A program made the translations under genes and the position numbers. DNA of 64,000 nucleotides, from positions 124,001 to 188,000 of the forward strand of contig CAWDUT010000006.1 of NCBI GenBank assembly GCA_963805525.1. The letters are read 5' to 3'. A model generated the notes under the pieces. The model was not told the DNA's origin and did not search any database. It saw only the letters and a program-made list of their open reading frames with translations. Positions within the stretch are counted from its first letter, which is position 1; each line of letters opens with the position of its first letter. Below are positions 35,404 to 45,776 of this stretch, in pieces. The DNA is from DASQFQ01 sp963805525. GTDB lineage: Bacteria; Actinomycetota; Thermoleophilia; Solirubrobacterales; Solirubrobacteraceae.

Positions 35404-36858
35404 ATGACCGAGACGCTGCCCGAGATCAACACAGGCCTGTTCATCGCCGGCGCGCGGCAGGAGGCCGCCGACAGCTTCGCCGTCCACGATCCCGCCGACC
35501 CGCGGACGGTGGTCGGCTTCGCGGGCGCGGCGTCCGAGGAGCAGGCGCGCGCCGCGGTCGCCGCCGCGCACGACGCGTTCCCGGCCTGGGCGGCGCTCGG
35601 CGCGCACGAGCGCGCCGCGCAGGTGAAGGCGAGCCTCGGCGCGCTGGCCGCCGACAACGACGAGCGCGTCGAGCTGCTGTCGCGCGAGAACGGCAAGGTG
35701 CGCTCGGAGTGCGAGATCGAGATGCACGTGATCGAGGCGCGCTTCGAGCTCGCGGCCGGGCTCGCCGACGTCGTGGCGGGGGTGCGCGAGCTGCCCGCAC
35801 CGCCGTACAACACCCGGGTCACGCACCTGCCGCTCGGCGTCGTCAGCCTCATCGTCCCGTTCAACTGGCCGCTCGCGATCCTCGCCGCCTCGCTCCCGCA
35901 GGCGCTGGTGGCGGGCAACGCCGTCGTCGTCAAGGCGCCGCCGACGACGCCGCTGTCGTTCGTGCGGACCGTCGAGCTGATCGCGGCCGAGCTGCCACCG
36001 GGCGTCCTCAACGTGGTCTCGGGGCAGGACGCCGTGCTCGGGCCGGTGCTGATCCAGGACCCGCGCGTGCGCAAGGTCGGCTTCACCGGCAGCGTCGGCG
36101 CCGGCAAGCGGATCATGGCCATGTGCGCCGACAATCTCACGCGCGTGCTGCTCGAGCTCGGCGGCAACGACCCCGCGCTCGTGCTCGAGGACGCGGTGAT
36201 CGACGAGGGCACGATCGGCAAGCTCTACCTCGGCGCGTTCCTGACCACCGGCCAGGTGTGCATGGCGATGAAGCGCCTGTACGTGCACCGCTCGCACTAC
36301 GACGCCGTCGTGGAGGGGCTGTCGGGCGCGGTCGGCGCGCAGAAGATCGGCCCGGGCCTGCACGCCGACGCGACGATGGGCCCGCTCAACAGCTCGCGCC
36401 AGCGCGACTACGTGAACGGGCTGCTCGACGAGGTCCGCGGCGACGCCGAGGTGCGCGAGCTGGCCGAGCCCGTCGACGAGGCCGCGTTCGCGCGCGGGCA
36501 GTTCATGCGCCCGTCGCTCGTCCTCGACCCGCGCCCCGACTCCCGGCTCGTGACCGAGGAGCAGTTCGGGCCCACGCTCCCGATCATCCCCTTCGACGAC
36601 GAGGAGGCCGCCATCGCCGCGGCCAACGACACCTGGTCGGGCCTGTGCTCGTCGGTCTGGTCGTCTGACATGGAGCACGCCGGGCGCGTCGGCGCGCGGC
36701 TGCGGACGGGCTTCACGTTCGTCAACGCCCACAACGCGCCGTTCCTCGACGAGCGCGCGCCGTTCGGCGGCTTCAACCAGAGCGGCATGGGACGGGAGAT
36801 GGGCGAGGAGGGCATCCTCGGCTTCACCGACACCCACTCCGTGGGCTTCCCGGCGTAG
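35404..36858 (+). CDS. Aldehyde dehydrogenase family protein
   Basis: A 484-residue NAD(P)-dependent enzyme with all active-site motifs: VPFNWPLAI (Asn), GFTGSVGAGK, catalytic Glu in LLELGGND and catalytic Cys in TTGQVCMAMK. It oxidises an aldehyde to acid; the substrate is uncertain. It lies nine bases after the hybrid kinase and may be read with it, though its role in that system is unclear. Confidence 0.92.
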   Translation: MTETLPEINTGLFIAGARQEAADSFAVHDPADPRTVVGFAGAASEEQARAAVAAAHDAFPAWAALGAHERAAQVKASLGALAADNDERVELLSRENGKVRSECEIEMHVIEARFELAAGLADVVAGVRELPAPPYNTRVTHLPLGVVSLIVPFNWPLAILAASLPQALVAGNAVVVKAPPTTPLSFVRTVELIAAELPPGVLNVVSGQDAVLGPVLIQDPRVRKVGFTGSVGAGKRIMAMCADNLTRVLLELGGNDPALVLEDAVIDEGTIGKLYLGAFLTTGQVCMAMKRLYVHRSHYDAVVEGLSGAVGAQKIGPGLHADATMGPLNSSRQRDYVNGLLDEVRGDAEVRELAEPVDEAAFARGQFMRPSLVLDPRPDSRLVTEEQFGPTLPIIPFDDEEAAIAAANDTWSGLCSSVWSSDMEHAGRVGARLRTGFTFVNAHNAPFLDERAPFGGFNQSGMGREMGEEGILGFTDTHSVGFPA

Positions 36859-36859
36859 C

Positions 36860-36991
36860 TCAGTAGCCGCGTCGCACCTGCCTGCGCCGCACCTCGCGCG
36901 GCACCGGCGGCGGCGCGATCTTGCGCGGGGGCGGCGTGAAGCGGCGCGGCGGCGGCGGGCCCTTGCGTGCGGTGTGGCGTGAGCGGGACAT
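36860..36991 (-). CDS. Small Arg/Pro-rich basic protein
   Basis: A 43-residue frame with a perfect AGGAGG ribosome site five bases before its ATG. The protein is almost entirely Arg, Pro, Lys, Thr and Val (it begins MSRSRHTARKGPPPPRR and ends RRRQVRRGY) and has no predicted fold. It may bind nucleic acid or ribosomes. It ends two bases from the convergent aldehyde dehydrogenase stop. Its start is 11 bases from the 27-bp palindrome, so it may be controlled by the divergent TetR regulator. It resembles no family I know. Confidence 0.65.
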   Translation of the reverse strand: MSRSRHTARKGPPPPRRFTPPPRKIAPPPVPREVRRRQVRRGY

Positions 36992-37001
36992 CGGACCTCC
37001 T

Positions 37002-37028
37002 GTGGACGAGACGAACCGTCTCGTCCAC
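37002..37028. promoter_or_regulatory. 27-bp palindrome, putative TetR operator
   Basis: Perfect 12-bp arms (cores GACGAGACG and CGTCTCGTC) surround AAC. It lies between the small Arg/Pro gene and the divergent TetR gene. A second, weaker copy occurs at 37051-37071. Confidence 0.78.
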
Positions 37029-37050
37029 TATGGAGGTGACCTCGGCATTT

Positions 37051-37071
37051 GTCAAGACGGACCGTCTCGTC
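37051..37071. promoter_or_regulatory. Second, imperfect TetR operator
   Basis: The core is AGACG-GAC-CGTCT, with the right half CGTCTCGTC identical to the first site and a degenerate left half. It lies 14 bases before the TetR ATG at 37085, suggesting autoregulation. Confidence 0.6.
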
Positions 37072-37084
37072 TAACTTCACACGC

Positions 37085-37666
37085 ATGCCGAACGCCGCCC
37101 GCCGCAGCGAGCGCTCCCGCCGCGCGATCCTCAATGCCGCGCTCGATCTCGTCGAGGAGGTCGGCTACGCGAAGACGAGCGTCGAAGGGATCGCCGCGCG
37201 GGCCGGCGTGGGCAAGCAGACGATCTACCGCTGGTGGCCGTCGAAGGGCGCCGTGCTGCTCGACGCGCTGCTCCTGCCGAGCGAGGGCGAGGAGGGGGTC
37301 GTCGAGCCGCTGCCGGACACCGGGGACCTCGCCGCCGACCTCAAGGTCGTCCTGCGCGCGACCGTCGCCGAGCTCGAGAACCCCCGCTACGACGCGCCGA
37401 TGCGCGCGCTCGCGACGGAGATCCTCCACGACCCTGCGCTGCACGACGCGTGGCGCGACCGGATCGACGGTCCGCTCACGCGCATCCGCGAGGAGCGGCT
37501 GCGCAGCGCGCAGGCGGCGGGCGAGCTGCCGGCCGACCTCGACCTCGCGCTCGCGATCGACCTCGTCTGGGGCCCCTTCTTCCACCGCTGGCTGCAGGGG
37601 AGCGGGCCGCTGAGCGAGGCGTACGCGGACGCCGTGGTCGACGCCGCGCTCGCCGGGCTGCGCTAG
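37085..37666 (+). CDS. TetR-family transcriptional regulator
   Basis: A 193-residue protein starting MPNAARRSERSRR. HTH residues (about 15-60) include LVEEVGYAKTSVEGIAARAGVGKQTIYRWWPSKGAVL; the C-terminal half is the TetR_C effector fold. An upstream ATG at 37049 lies within the operator region and is unlikely. Two palindromes upstream are its probable binding sites. Its 3' end overlaps the MMPL transporter gene by four bases (convergent). Confidence 0.9.
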   Translation: MPNAARRSERSRRAILNAALDLVEEVGYAKTSVEGIAARAGVGKQTIYRWWPSKGAVLLDALLLPSEGEEGVVEPLPDTGDLAADLKVVLRATVAELENPRYDAPMRALATEILHDPALHDAWRDRIDGPLTRIREERLRSAQAAGELPADLDLALAIDLVWGPFFHRWLQGSGPLSEAYADAVVDAALAGLR

Positions 37667-40128
37667 ACGCTCACCGGCTTGCGGGCGGCTTCTTCGGCGG
37701 CCGCGGCGGCCGCCGCCTCGCGCTCGGCGAAGTACTCCTCGCCCTCGATGCTGAGGTGCGGGAGGTGGCGCTCGAGCCAGCCGGGCAGCCACCAGCCGGT
37801 CCGCCCGAGCAGCGACATGATCGCCGGCACGAGCAGGCAGCGGACGACCGTGGCGTCGACCGCCACGGCGGCCGCCATGCCGAGGCCGAACTGCTTGATG
37901 TTGGGGTCGCCGTTGATGAGGAACGCGGTGAAGACGCTGACCATGATCAGCGCCGCGGAGGTGATCACGCGCGCCGTCCCGGCGAGGCCGTCGATCACCG
38001 CCTGATGCGGATCGCCCGTCGCCTGCCAGCGCTCGCGGACGTGCGTCATCAGGAACACCTCGTAATCCATCGAGAGCCCGAACAGGATCGCGAACATCAT
38101 CAGCGGGACGAAGGAGACGATCGGGACCGAGCCGTCGAGCCCGACGAGCTGCGCCGACCAGTCGTGGCCGAACGCGAACGTGACGATCCCGAACGCGGCG
38201 CCGATCGACAGCAGGTTCAGGATCACGGCCTTGATCGGCACCGGGATCGAGCGGAACGCGAGCATCAGCAGCACGAACGACAGCGCGAGCACGATGCCGA
38301 TCACGAGCGGGAGCTTGCCGGTGATCTGCTTGGCGAGGTCGATGTAGCCGGCTGTGGTGCCGCCGACGTCGGCGCGCATGCCGTTGCCCTTCGTGTCCTT
38401 CGGGATCACGTCGTCACGCAGGTGGTTGACGAGCGTTTCGGTCGCGCGCGACGAGGGCGCGCTGCTCGAGACGAGCGTGAACACCGCGGCGCTGCCGTCC
38501 TTGTTGACCAGCGGCTCCGTCACGGACTTCACGTCGCCGGTCTTCTGCAGGTCCTTGCGCAGCGTCTGCAGCCGCGGGTCGGAGGCCTTGGACTCGAGGA
38601 ACTTCTCCTGCTGCTTGGCCTGCGCCGCCTGCTGGTCCTGCTTCGGCTGCTGCTTCTTCTGCTGCGCGGAAACCTGCTGCTGGGCCTGCTGCTGCGCCTG
38701 CGCGGGCGGGACGCCCTGCGCGATCAGCTTCTGCGTCTGCTGCTTGACCTGATCCTGTGCCTGCTTCTGCGACTTGGCCTTCGCGTCGGACTGCTGCTTC
38801 TTCACCGAGTCGAGCTGCTTCTGGTCGTTCGTCGCCGGCTGCGTCATCCGCACGGCGATCAGCAGCGGGCCGTTGGCGCCGGCGCCGAAGCCGCCCTTCA
38901 TCCGGTCGTACGCCTGCCGCGCCTGCGTGTCGGTCGGCAGCGCGCCGACGTTGGTCTGCCCGAGGTGCAGGTTGCGCAGCGGCAGCGCAAGCACGAGCAG
39001 GATCAGGACGCCGGCGACGAGCGCCGGCCACGGGTTGTCGGCCACGAACCGCGCCCAGCGCTGCCAGCCGTGCGGGCGGTCGTCGTGGTGGGTCTTCATG
39101 CCCGGGAGGCGCAGCGCGTTGACGCGCGCCCCGAGCAGCGAGAGCAGCGCGGGCATCAGCGTGAGGGCGGCGAGGACCGCGACGAGCACGACGATCGCGG
39201 AGGTGTACCCGAGTGTGGTCACGATCGGGATGCCCGAGAGCGCGAGCGAGAGCAGCGCGATGATCACCGTGAAGCCCGCGAACAGCACCGCGCCGCCCGA
39301 CGTCGCGGTGGTGCGAGCGATCGACTCGGAGATCTCCATGCCGGCGCGCAGCTGGTCGCGGTGGCGGCTGACGACGAACAGGCCGTAGTCGATCCCGACG
39401 CCGAGCCCGATCATGGTGGCCAGCGCCGGCGCCGTCGTCGGCACCTCGACGACCTGGCCCAGCAGCGTGACGATGCTCAGCCCCGTGACGAGGCCGACGA
39501 TCGCCGTGCCGATCGGCAGCCCCATCGCGACCGCGCTGCCGAAGGTCACGAGCAGGATCAGGATCGCGGCGACGATGCCGACGACCTCCGACGTGTGGCT
39601 GCTCGGCTTCGAGACCTTCTGGCCCAGATAGCCACCCGCCGCGACGCGCACGCCGGCCGCCTTCGCCGGGTCCGCCACGTCGATGATCTTGTGTGCCTCG
39701 TCGACGCTGAGCTCGCTGGGGCTGTCCTTCAGCCACAGCGAGATGTAGCCCGTCGACTTGCTCTTGTCGATCTGCCCGGCGCCGTCGCTGGAGAGCGGGC
39801 CGACCACCTTCTGGATCGCGGGGTCGCTCCGGTACGCCTTCACCACGCCGTCGATCGCGTCCTTGTAGGGAGCGTCGGAGAGCTGCTTGCCCTTCGGCAC
39901 CGCGAGCACGATCGGGTTCGTCCCGTTCGCCTGCTCGGGGAAGTGGTCGCCCAGCGTGTCGGTGGCCTGCTGGCTGTCGGTGCCCGGCAGGACGAGGTTG
40001 TCGCTGGTCTGCTCGCCGACGCCGCGCGCGAGGACCGCGAGCGCGACCACGATCAGCAGCCAGACGACCAGGACGGGGACGCGCCGACGCACGCAGAAGC
40101 CACCGAGTGCGTACAGGAAACGAGTCAA
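37663..40128 (-). CDS. MMPL/RND-superfamily membrane transporter with Gln-rich insert
   Basis: An 821-residue protein from a TTG start (MTRFLYALGGFCVRRR). It has about 12 membrane helices in two halves, each with a large periplasm-side loop. GLGVGIDYGLFVVSRHRDQL and GLSMDYEVFLMTHVRERW are the two conserved proton-relay Asp-Tyr motifs. Residues about 426-512, in the second large loop, form an unusual Gln/Lys/Ala-rich, probably coiled-coil stretch (such as VKKQQSDAKAKSQKQAQDQ). Likely substrates are lipids or hydrophobic drugs. It is convergent with the TetR gene, which may regulate it. Confidence 0.92.
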   Translation of the reverse strand: MTRFLYALGGFCVRRRVPVLVVWLLIVVALAVLARGVGEQTSDNLVLPGTDSQQATDTLGDHFPEQANGTNPIVLAVPKGKQLSDAPYKDAIDGVVKAYRSDPAIQKVVGPLSSDGAGQIDKSKSTGYISLWLKDSPSELSVDEAHKIIDVADPAKAAGVRVAAGGYLGQKVSKPSSHTSEVVGIVAAILILLVTFGSAVAMGLPIGTAIVGLVTGLSIVTLLGQVVEVPTTAPALATMIGLGVGIDYGLFVVSRHRDQLRAGMEISESIARTTATSGGAVLFAGFTVIIALLSLALSGIPIVTTLGYTSAIVVLVAVLAALTLMPALLSLLGARVNALRLPGMKTHHDDRPHGWQRWARFVADNPWPALVAGVLILLVLALPLRNLHLGQTNVGALPTDTQARQAYDRMKGGFGAGANGPLLIAVRMTQPATNDQKQLDSVKKQQSDAKAKSQKQAQDQVKQQTQKLIAQGVPPAQAQQQAQQQVSAQQKKQQPKQDQQAAQAKQQEKFLESKASDPRLQTLRKDLQKTGDVKSVTEPLVNKDGSAAVFTLVSSSAPSSRATETLVNHLRDDVIPKDTKGNGMRADVGGTTAGYIDLAKQITGKLPLVIGIVLALSFVLLMLAFRSIPVPIKAVILNLLSIGAAFGIVTFAFGHDWSAQLVGLDGSVPIVSFVPLMMFAILFGLSMDYEVFLMTHVRERWQATGDPHQAVIDGLAGTARVITSAALIMVSVFTAFLINGDPNIKQFGLGMAAAVAVDATVVRCLLVPAIMSLLGRTGWWLPGWLERHLPHLSIEGEEYFAEREAAAAAAAEEAARKPVSV

Positions 40129-40216
40129 TCGAGATCCGGGCCGAAGGGGAGCGCCGGGAGAAAACGCTGGCGCCGCCTGGCGATCCGACCGTAACCGCTC
40201 AGTGACGCGATGACAA

Positions 40217-40585
40217 CTAGAGCTGCGCGCCGACCAGCACGACCGTGAAGATCGCGAGCAGCACGCCGCCGACCGTGAACCCCAACACGAGCCGGGGTGG
40301 GAGCGGGACGTGCACGCCGTCGACGACCGAGCGCTCGAGCTCGCGCTGGCGTTGCGCGCCGAACACCAGCATCGCGATCGCCAGCGCGGCGTAGCCGCAG
40401 CCGAGCACGACGTACGGCCACGGCGCGGTGTGGAGCAGCTCGGGCGCGAGGCGCCCGATCCCGAGCGCGCCCGCGGTCGCGGCCAGCGCCGTGCGCCACC
40501 ACGCGAGCCAGGTGCGCTCGGCGGCCATCGAGGCGCGCTGGAAAACGTCGACCGGCACGTGCGGCTCCGGCTCGGGCTCGGCCAT
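40217..40585 (-). CDS. DUF202 (YidH-like) membrane protein
   Basis: A 122-residue protein with the conserved ERTWLAWWRTALA segment of DUF202 and three membrane helices (about 28-47, 56-78, 98-120). Function is unknown. It follows the MBL hydrolase gene after nine bases on the same strand. Confidence 0.85.
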   Translation of the reverse strand: MAEPEPEPHVPVDVFQRASMAAERTWLAWWRTALAATAGALGIGRLAPELLHTAPWPYVVLGCGYAALAIAMLVFGAQRQRELERSVVDGVHVPLPPRLVLGFTVGGVLLAIFTVVLVGAQL

Positions 40586-40594
40586 GCGCCGAGT

Positions 40595-41464
40595 CTACGC
40601 GCGCTCTGCGAGGTGGGCGCGCACCGAGGCGGCGAGCTCGTGCGTGAAGGCGGGGAAGGGGCCGACGGCCGCGTCGACCTCCTCGGTCAGCGCGCGCAGG
40701 TCGGTCGTGCGGGAGGCGCGCACCGCGGCGCGGACGGCTTCTACGAACTCGAGCGAGCGGTCGAGGAACTCGCGCGCGGCCGCGCGCTCCATGACCTCGT
40801 AGTGCGCGGTCAGCAGCAGCTCGGGGTCGAGCGCGCGGACGCGCCGGATCGTCGCCTCGTAGGCGCCGGCGTCGTAGTAGCGCGGCGGGATCAGGCGGTT
40901 GCCGGCGCGGTCGTAGACGCCGTCGGCGAGCACCGCGTCGATCACGATCGCCGCGCCGGTCTCCGCGTCCCAGAGGCCGAGGTGCCCGAGCGTGTGGCCG
41001 GGGAGCGCGAGCACCTCGAGCTCGCGGCCGGGGCCGAGGCGCAGCGTCTCGCCTCCTTCCAGGCCGGAATCGATCGGCGCGTCGCCGCCCAGCTCGTGCT
41101 CGAGGAACGCGACGTCCTCCGCCGACGGCCCGAACCCGTAGGCCTCGTACCAGCGGTAGTTGCCGGCCAGCATCGCGGCGTTGGACTCGATCCAGGCGCG
41201 ATCGGGCTCGCCGCAGAGGAAGCGCGCATCCGGCGCCAGCTCGCGCATCGCGACGTTGCCGCCGCAGTGGTCGACGTCGGCGTGGGAGATGAGCACGTCG
41301 TCGACCGGGCGGCCGTCGAGGTAGGGCGCGATGACCGCGCGCGGCATCTCGCGCAGGCCGGTGTCGACGAGCAGCGTCCGCTCCTCGCCCACGAGCAGGT
41401 ACTGGCAGACGTAGCGCTCGCCGAGGTCACCCTCGACCCGGTGGATGCCGCGGGCCACCTCCAT
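40595..41464 (-). CDS. MBL-fold metallo-hydrolase (HxDxDH variant)
   Basis: A 289-residue metallo-beta-lactamase-fold protein. The metal motif reads ISHADVDHCGG, so the second His of the usual HxHxDH is Asp. Further ligands are in VLALPGHTLGHLG (His) and IVIDAVLADG (Asp). The variant may change metal preference or activity but is shared by a recognised MBL subgroup. An upstream in-frame start at 41494 overlaps the divergent amidohydrolase, so ATG 41464 is chosen. Confidence 0.85.
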   Translation of the reverse strand: MEVARGIHRVEGDLGERYVCQYLLVGEERTLLVDTGLREMPRAVIAPYLDGRPVDDVLISHADVDHCGGNVAMRELAPDARFLCGEPDRAWIESNAAMLAGNYRWYEAYGFGPSAEDVAFLEHELGGDAPIDSGLEGGETLRLGPGRELEVLALPGHTLGHLGLWDAETGAAIVIDAVLADGVYDRAGNRLIPPRYYDAGAYEATIRRVRALDPELLLTAHYEVMERAAAREFLDRSLEFVEAVRAAVRASRTTDLRALTEEVDAAVGPFPAFTHELAASVRAHLAERA

Positions 41465-41481
41465 GCTGGGATGATGCCGCG

Positions 41482-42588
41482 ATGGCGCGGACACCGCTGA
41501 ACGAGCTCCTGATCGTCGACGTGGACGTCCACGTCCACGAGAGCCCCGGCGGGCTCGCGCCCTACTGCGACGCGCCGTGGGACGTCGCGCTGCGCAACGT
41601 CGCGGATGTCCCGGAGCGCTATCTCGACATCCCCGGCTTCTCGCCCGGCGGCGACGGGACGCTGACCGCGCGCTTCCCGACCTCGCACGAGGCGACGCGC
41701 ATGGTCCAAACGCCGGAGCAGATGGTGAGCGAGCTGAACGAGATCGGCGTCGACCTGGCGGTGCTCTTCCCCGACCACCTGCTCAAGCTCGCTGTGCTGC
41801 CGCAGGCCGACTACGCCGCCGCGCTCGCCCGCGCCTACAACGCGTGGTTGCGCGAAGAGTGGACGTCGAAGCACCCCGCGCTGTTGCACGCGATCGTCGC
41901 CTGCCCGCAGGACCCGGAGGACGCCGCGCGCGAGATCGAGCGCCACGCCGACCACGCGGTCTGCGTCTATCTGCCGTGCGCCGGCCTCGATCCGCTGTGG
42001 GGCGACCGCCGCTACGACCCGATCTTCGACGCGGCGCAGAACGCGGACCTGCCGGTGCTGCTGCACGCGGTGACCGTCACCTCGCCGGTCTTCCCGTTCA
42101 ACAACCACCAGTTCGACACCGAGTTCGCGCGCCACTCGACGTCGCACACGTTCTCGATCATGGCCAACATCATCTCGATGGTCTCGACGGGCGTGGTGGT
42201 GCGCTTCCCGCGGCTGAAGATCGGCGTCACCGAGGCGGGCATCTCGTGGATGCCGTTCGTCTGCAACCGGCTCGACAAGGAGTACCTCGAGCGCCGCCGC
42301 GAGGTGCCGTTCCTGACCGAGCGCCCGAGCCACTACGTGAAGCAGATCTATGTCGCGACGCAGCCGATCGAGGAGCCCGAGCGCCTGCGCGACATCGTCA
42401 CGCTGATGGAGCTCTACGACGGCGAGGACACGACCGTGTTCGCCTCCGACTGGCCGCACCACGACTTCGACCACCCGATGAAGCTCGACATGGTGCCGCT
42501 GTCGGAGGAGGCGCGGGCGAAGGTCTTCGGCGAGAACGCGCTGACGCTGTTCGGGATCGATCGTGACGGTCGTCGGAACGGTCGCTGA
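41482..42588 (+). CDS. Amidohydrolase (ACMSD-like metal-dependent hydrolase/decarboxylase)
   Basis: A 368-residue TIM-barrel protein of the amidohydrolase_2 group: the N-terminal DVDVHVHE supplies metal ligands, LLHAVTVTSP the middle His, and FASDWPHHDFDHP the final Asp. Relatives decarboxylate or hydrolyse aromatic-ring-cleavage products. It is translationally linked to a Rieske protein (26-base overlap), pointing to a catabolic or oxidative pathway. The substrate is not predictable. Confidence 0.87.
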   Translation: MARTPLNELLIVDVDVHVHESPGGLAPYCDAPWDVALRNVADVPERYLDIPGFSPGGDGTLTARFPTSHEATRMVQTPEQMVSELNEIGVDLAVLFPDHLLKLAVLPQADYAAALARAYNAWLREEWTSKHPALLHAIVACPQDPEDAAREIERHADHAVCVYLPCAGLDPLWGDRRYDPIFDAAQNADLPVLLHAVTVTSPVFPFNNHQFDTEFARHSTSHTFSIMANIISMVSTGVVVRFPRLKIGVTEAGISWMPFVCNRLDKEYLERRREVPFLTERPSHYVKQIYVATQPIEEPERLRDIVTLMELYDGEDTTVFASDWPHHDFDHPMKLDMVPLSEEARAKVFGENALTLFGIDRDGRRNGR

Positions 42589-42952
42589 CTTCCCCGAGGG
42601 CACGCACCGCGTCGTGACCGTCGAGGGGCGCTCGGTGGGTGTCTTCAATATCGGCGGGCGGCTCTACGGGCTGCTCAACCGCTGCGCGCACATGGGCGGT
42701 CCGGTGTGCGCGGCGGCGCGGACGACGGGGACGCTCGTGGCCGACGAGGAGGGCCGCTGGCTGCCGCGCTGGGAGCAGGAGGGCGAGATCGTCGCCTGCC
42801 CGTGGCACGGGCTCGAGTACCACGTGCCGACCGGCCGCTGCCTCGCGTTCCCGGAGATCGTGCTGCGGCGCTACGACGTCGTGGTGGAGGGCGACGACGT
42901 GGTCGTCAGCCCCGCATCCACCCGCCGTCCACCAGCAGCGTCTGGCCGCTGA
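42563..42952 (+). CDS. Rieske [2Fe-2S] ferredoxin-like protein
   Basis: A 129-residue protein from GTG 42563 with the cluster ligands CAHMGG (Cys-x-His) and CPWHGLEY (Cys-x2-His), spaced farther apart than usual because of an insert (ARTTGTLVADEEGRWLPRWE). It probably carries electrons to an oxygenase. It overlaps the preceding amidohydrolase by 26 bases and the convergent SDR gene by 47 bases. Confidence 0.88.
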   Translation: MTVVGTVADFPEGTHRVVTVEGRSVGVFNIGGRLYGLLNRCAHMGGPVCAAARTTGTLVADEEGRWLPRWEQEGEIVACPWHGLEYHVPTGRCLAFPEIVLRRYDVVVEGDDVVVSPASTRRPPAASGR

Positions 42953-43654
42953 CGAAGCCGCTGTCGTCGCCGGCGAAGAACGCGATCGCGCGCGCGACGT
43001 CCTCGACCTCACCGCGGCGCTTGATCGACTGCGCCTCGAGCACGCCGCTCCACAGCGCCTCCTGGTCGGCGTGGATCGCGGTCGCCGCGGTCGGGAACGC
43101 GCCGGGCGCGACGGCGTTGACGCGGATCCCCTCGGGCCCGGCCTCGCGGGCGAGCGAGCGGGTGAAGCCGATCACCGCGCCCTTCGACGCGACGTAGGAG
43201 ACGAGCCCCGCCTCGCCCCAGTAGAAGGTGACGGAGGCGACGTTCACGATCGCGCCGCCGCCGCGGGCGAGCATCTGCGGGCGCACCGCCTTGGCGAGCA
43301 GGAAGTAGCTGCGCACGTTGGTGGCGAACACCGCGTCCCACTCCGCGGCGTCGGCCTCGTGCCACGGGCCGAGCGGGTAGATCGCGTGGTTGTTGACGAG
43401 GATGTCGGCGCCGCCGAACGCCTCCTGGGCGCGCGCGGCGACGGCCTCGATCTGCTCCGGATCGGCGAGGTCCGCCTCGATCGCGACCGCCTCGCCGCCA
43501 TCCGCCTCGATCGCCGCGACGGTCGCGCGCAGCTCGTCCGGCTGCAGGCCGGCGGCGAGCACGCGCGCGCCGCGGGCGGCGAGCAGCGTCGCGGTCGCGG
43601 CGCCGATGCCGGTCGCGGCGCCGGTGACGATCGCGGTCTTGCCGGCCACGGCCG

Positions 43655-43658
<4 letters not shown>
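42906..43658 (-). CDS. Short-chain dehydrogenase/reductase
   Basis: A 250-residue classical SDR: cofactor motif VTGAATGIGAATATLLA, NNHAI in place of NNAG, catalytic Ser in VNVASVTFYWG and Tyr-x3-Lys in SYVASKGA. Arg-like residues after strand 2 are not obvious, so NAD or NADP preference is open. It starts within the stop of the upstream Ser/Thr kinase gene (ATGA) and is convergent with the Rieske gene. Confidence 0.92.
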
Positions 43659-45691
<2,033 letters not shown>

Positions 45692-45776
45692 TTCGCGACT
45701 GTAACCGTCAGCGCGCCGGCTCGCTCACCCCGCCCGGGTGATGACCGCGCACCGACGGCGCGGGATCGTCCCCGCT

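Noticed and set aside
37663..40128. Gln-rich stretch of the MMPL gene as a nucleotide repeat expansion
   Set aside because: The codons vary and Lys, Ala and Asp are mixed in, so it is protein-level low complexity and not a simple tandem DNA repeat.
41464..42648. A 568-residue minus-strand frame over the amidohydrolase
   Set aside because: It is antisense to a gene with clear metal-binding motifs and carries no domain of its own.
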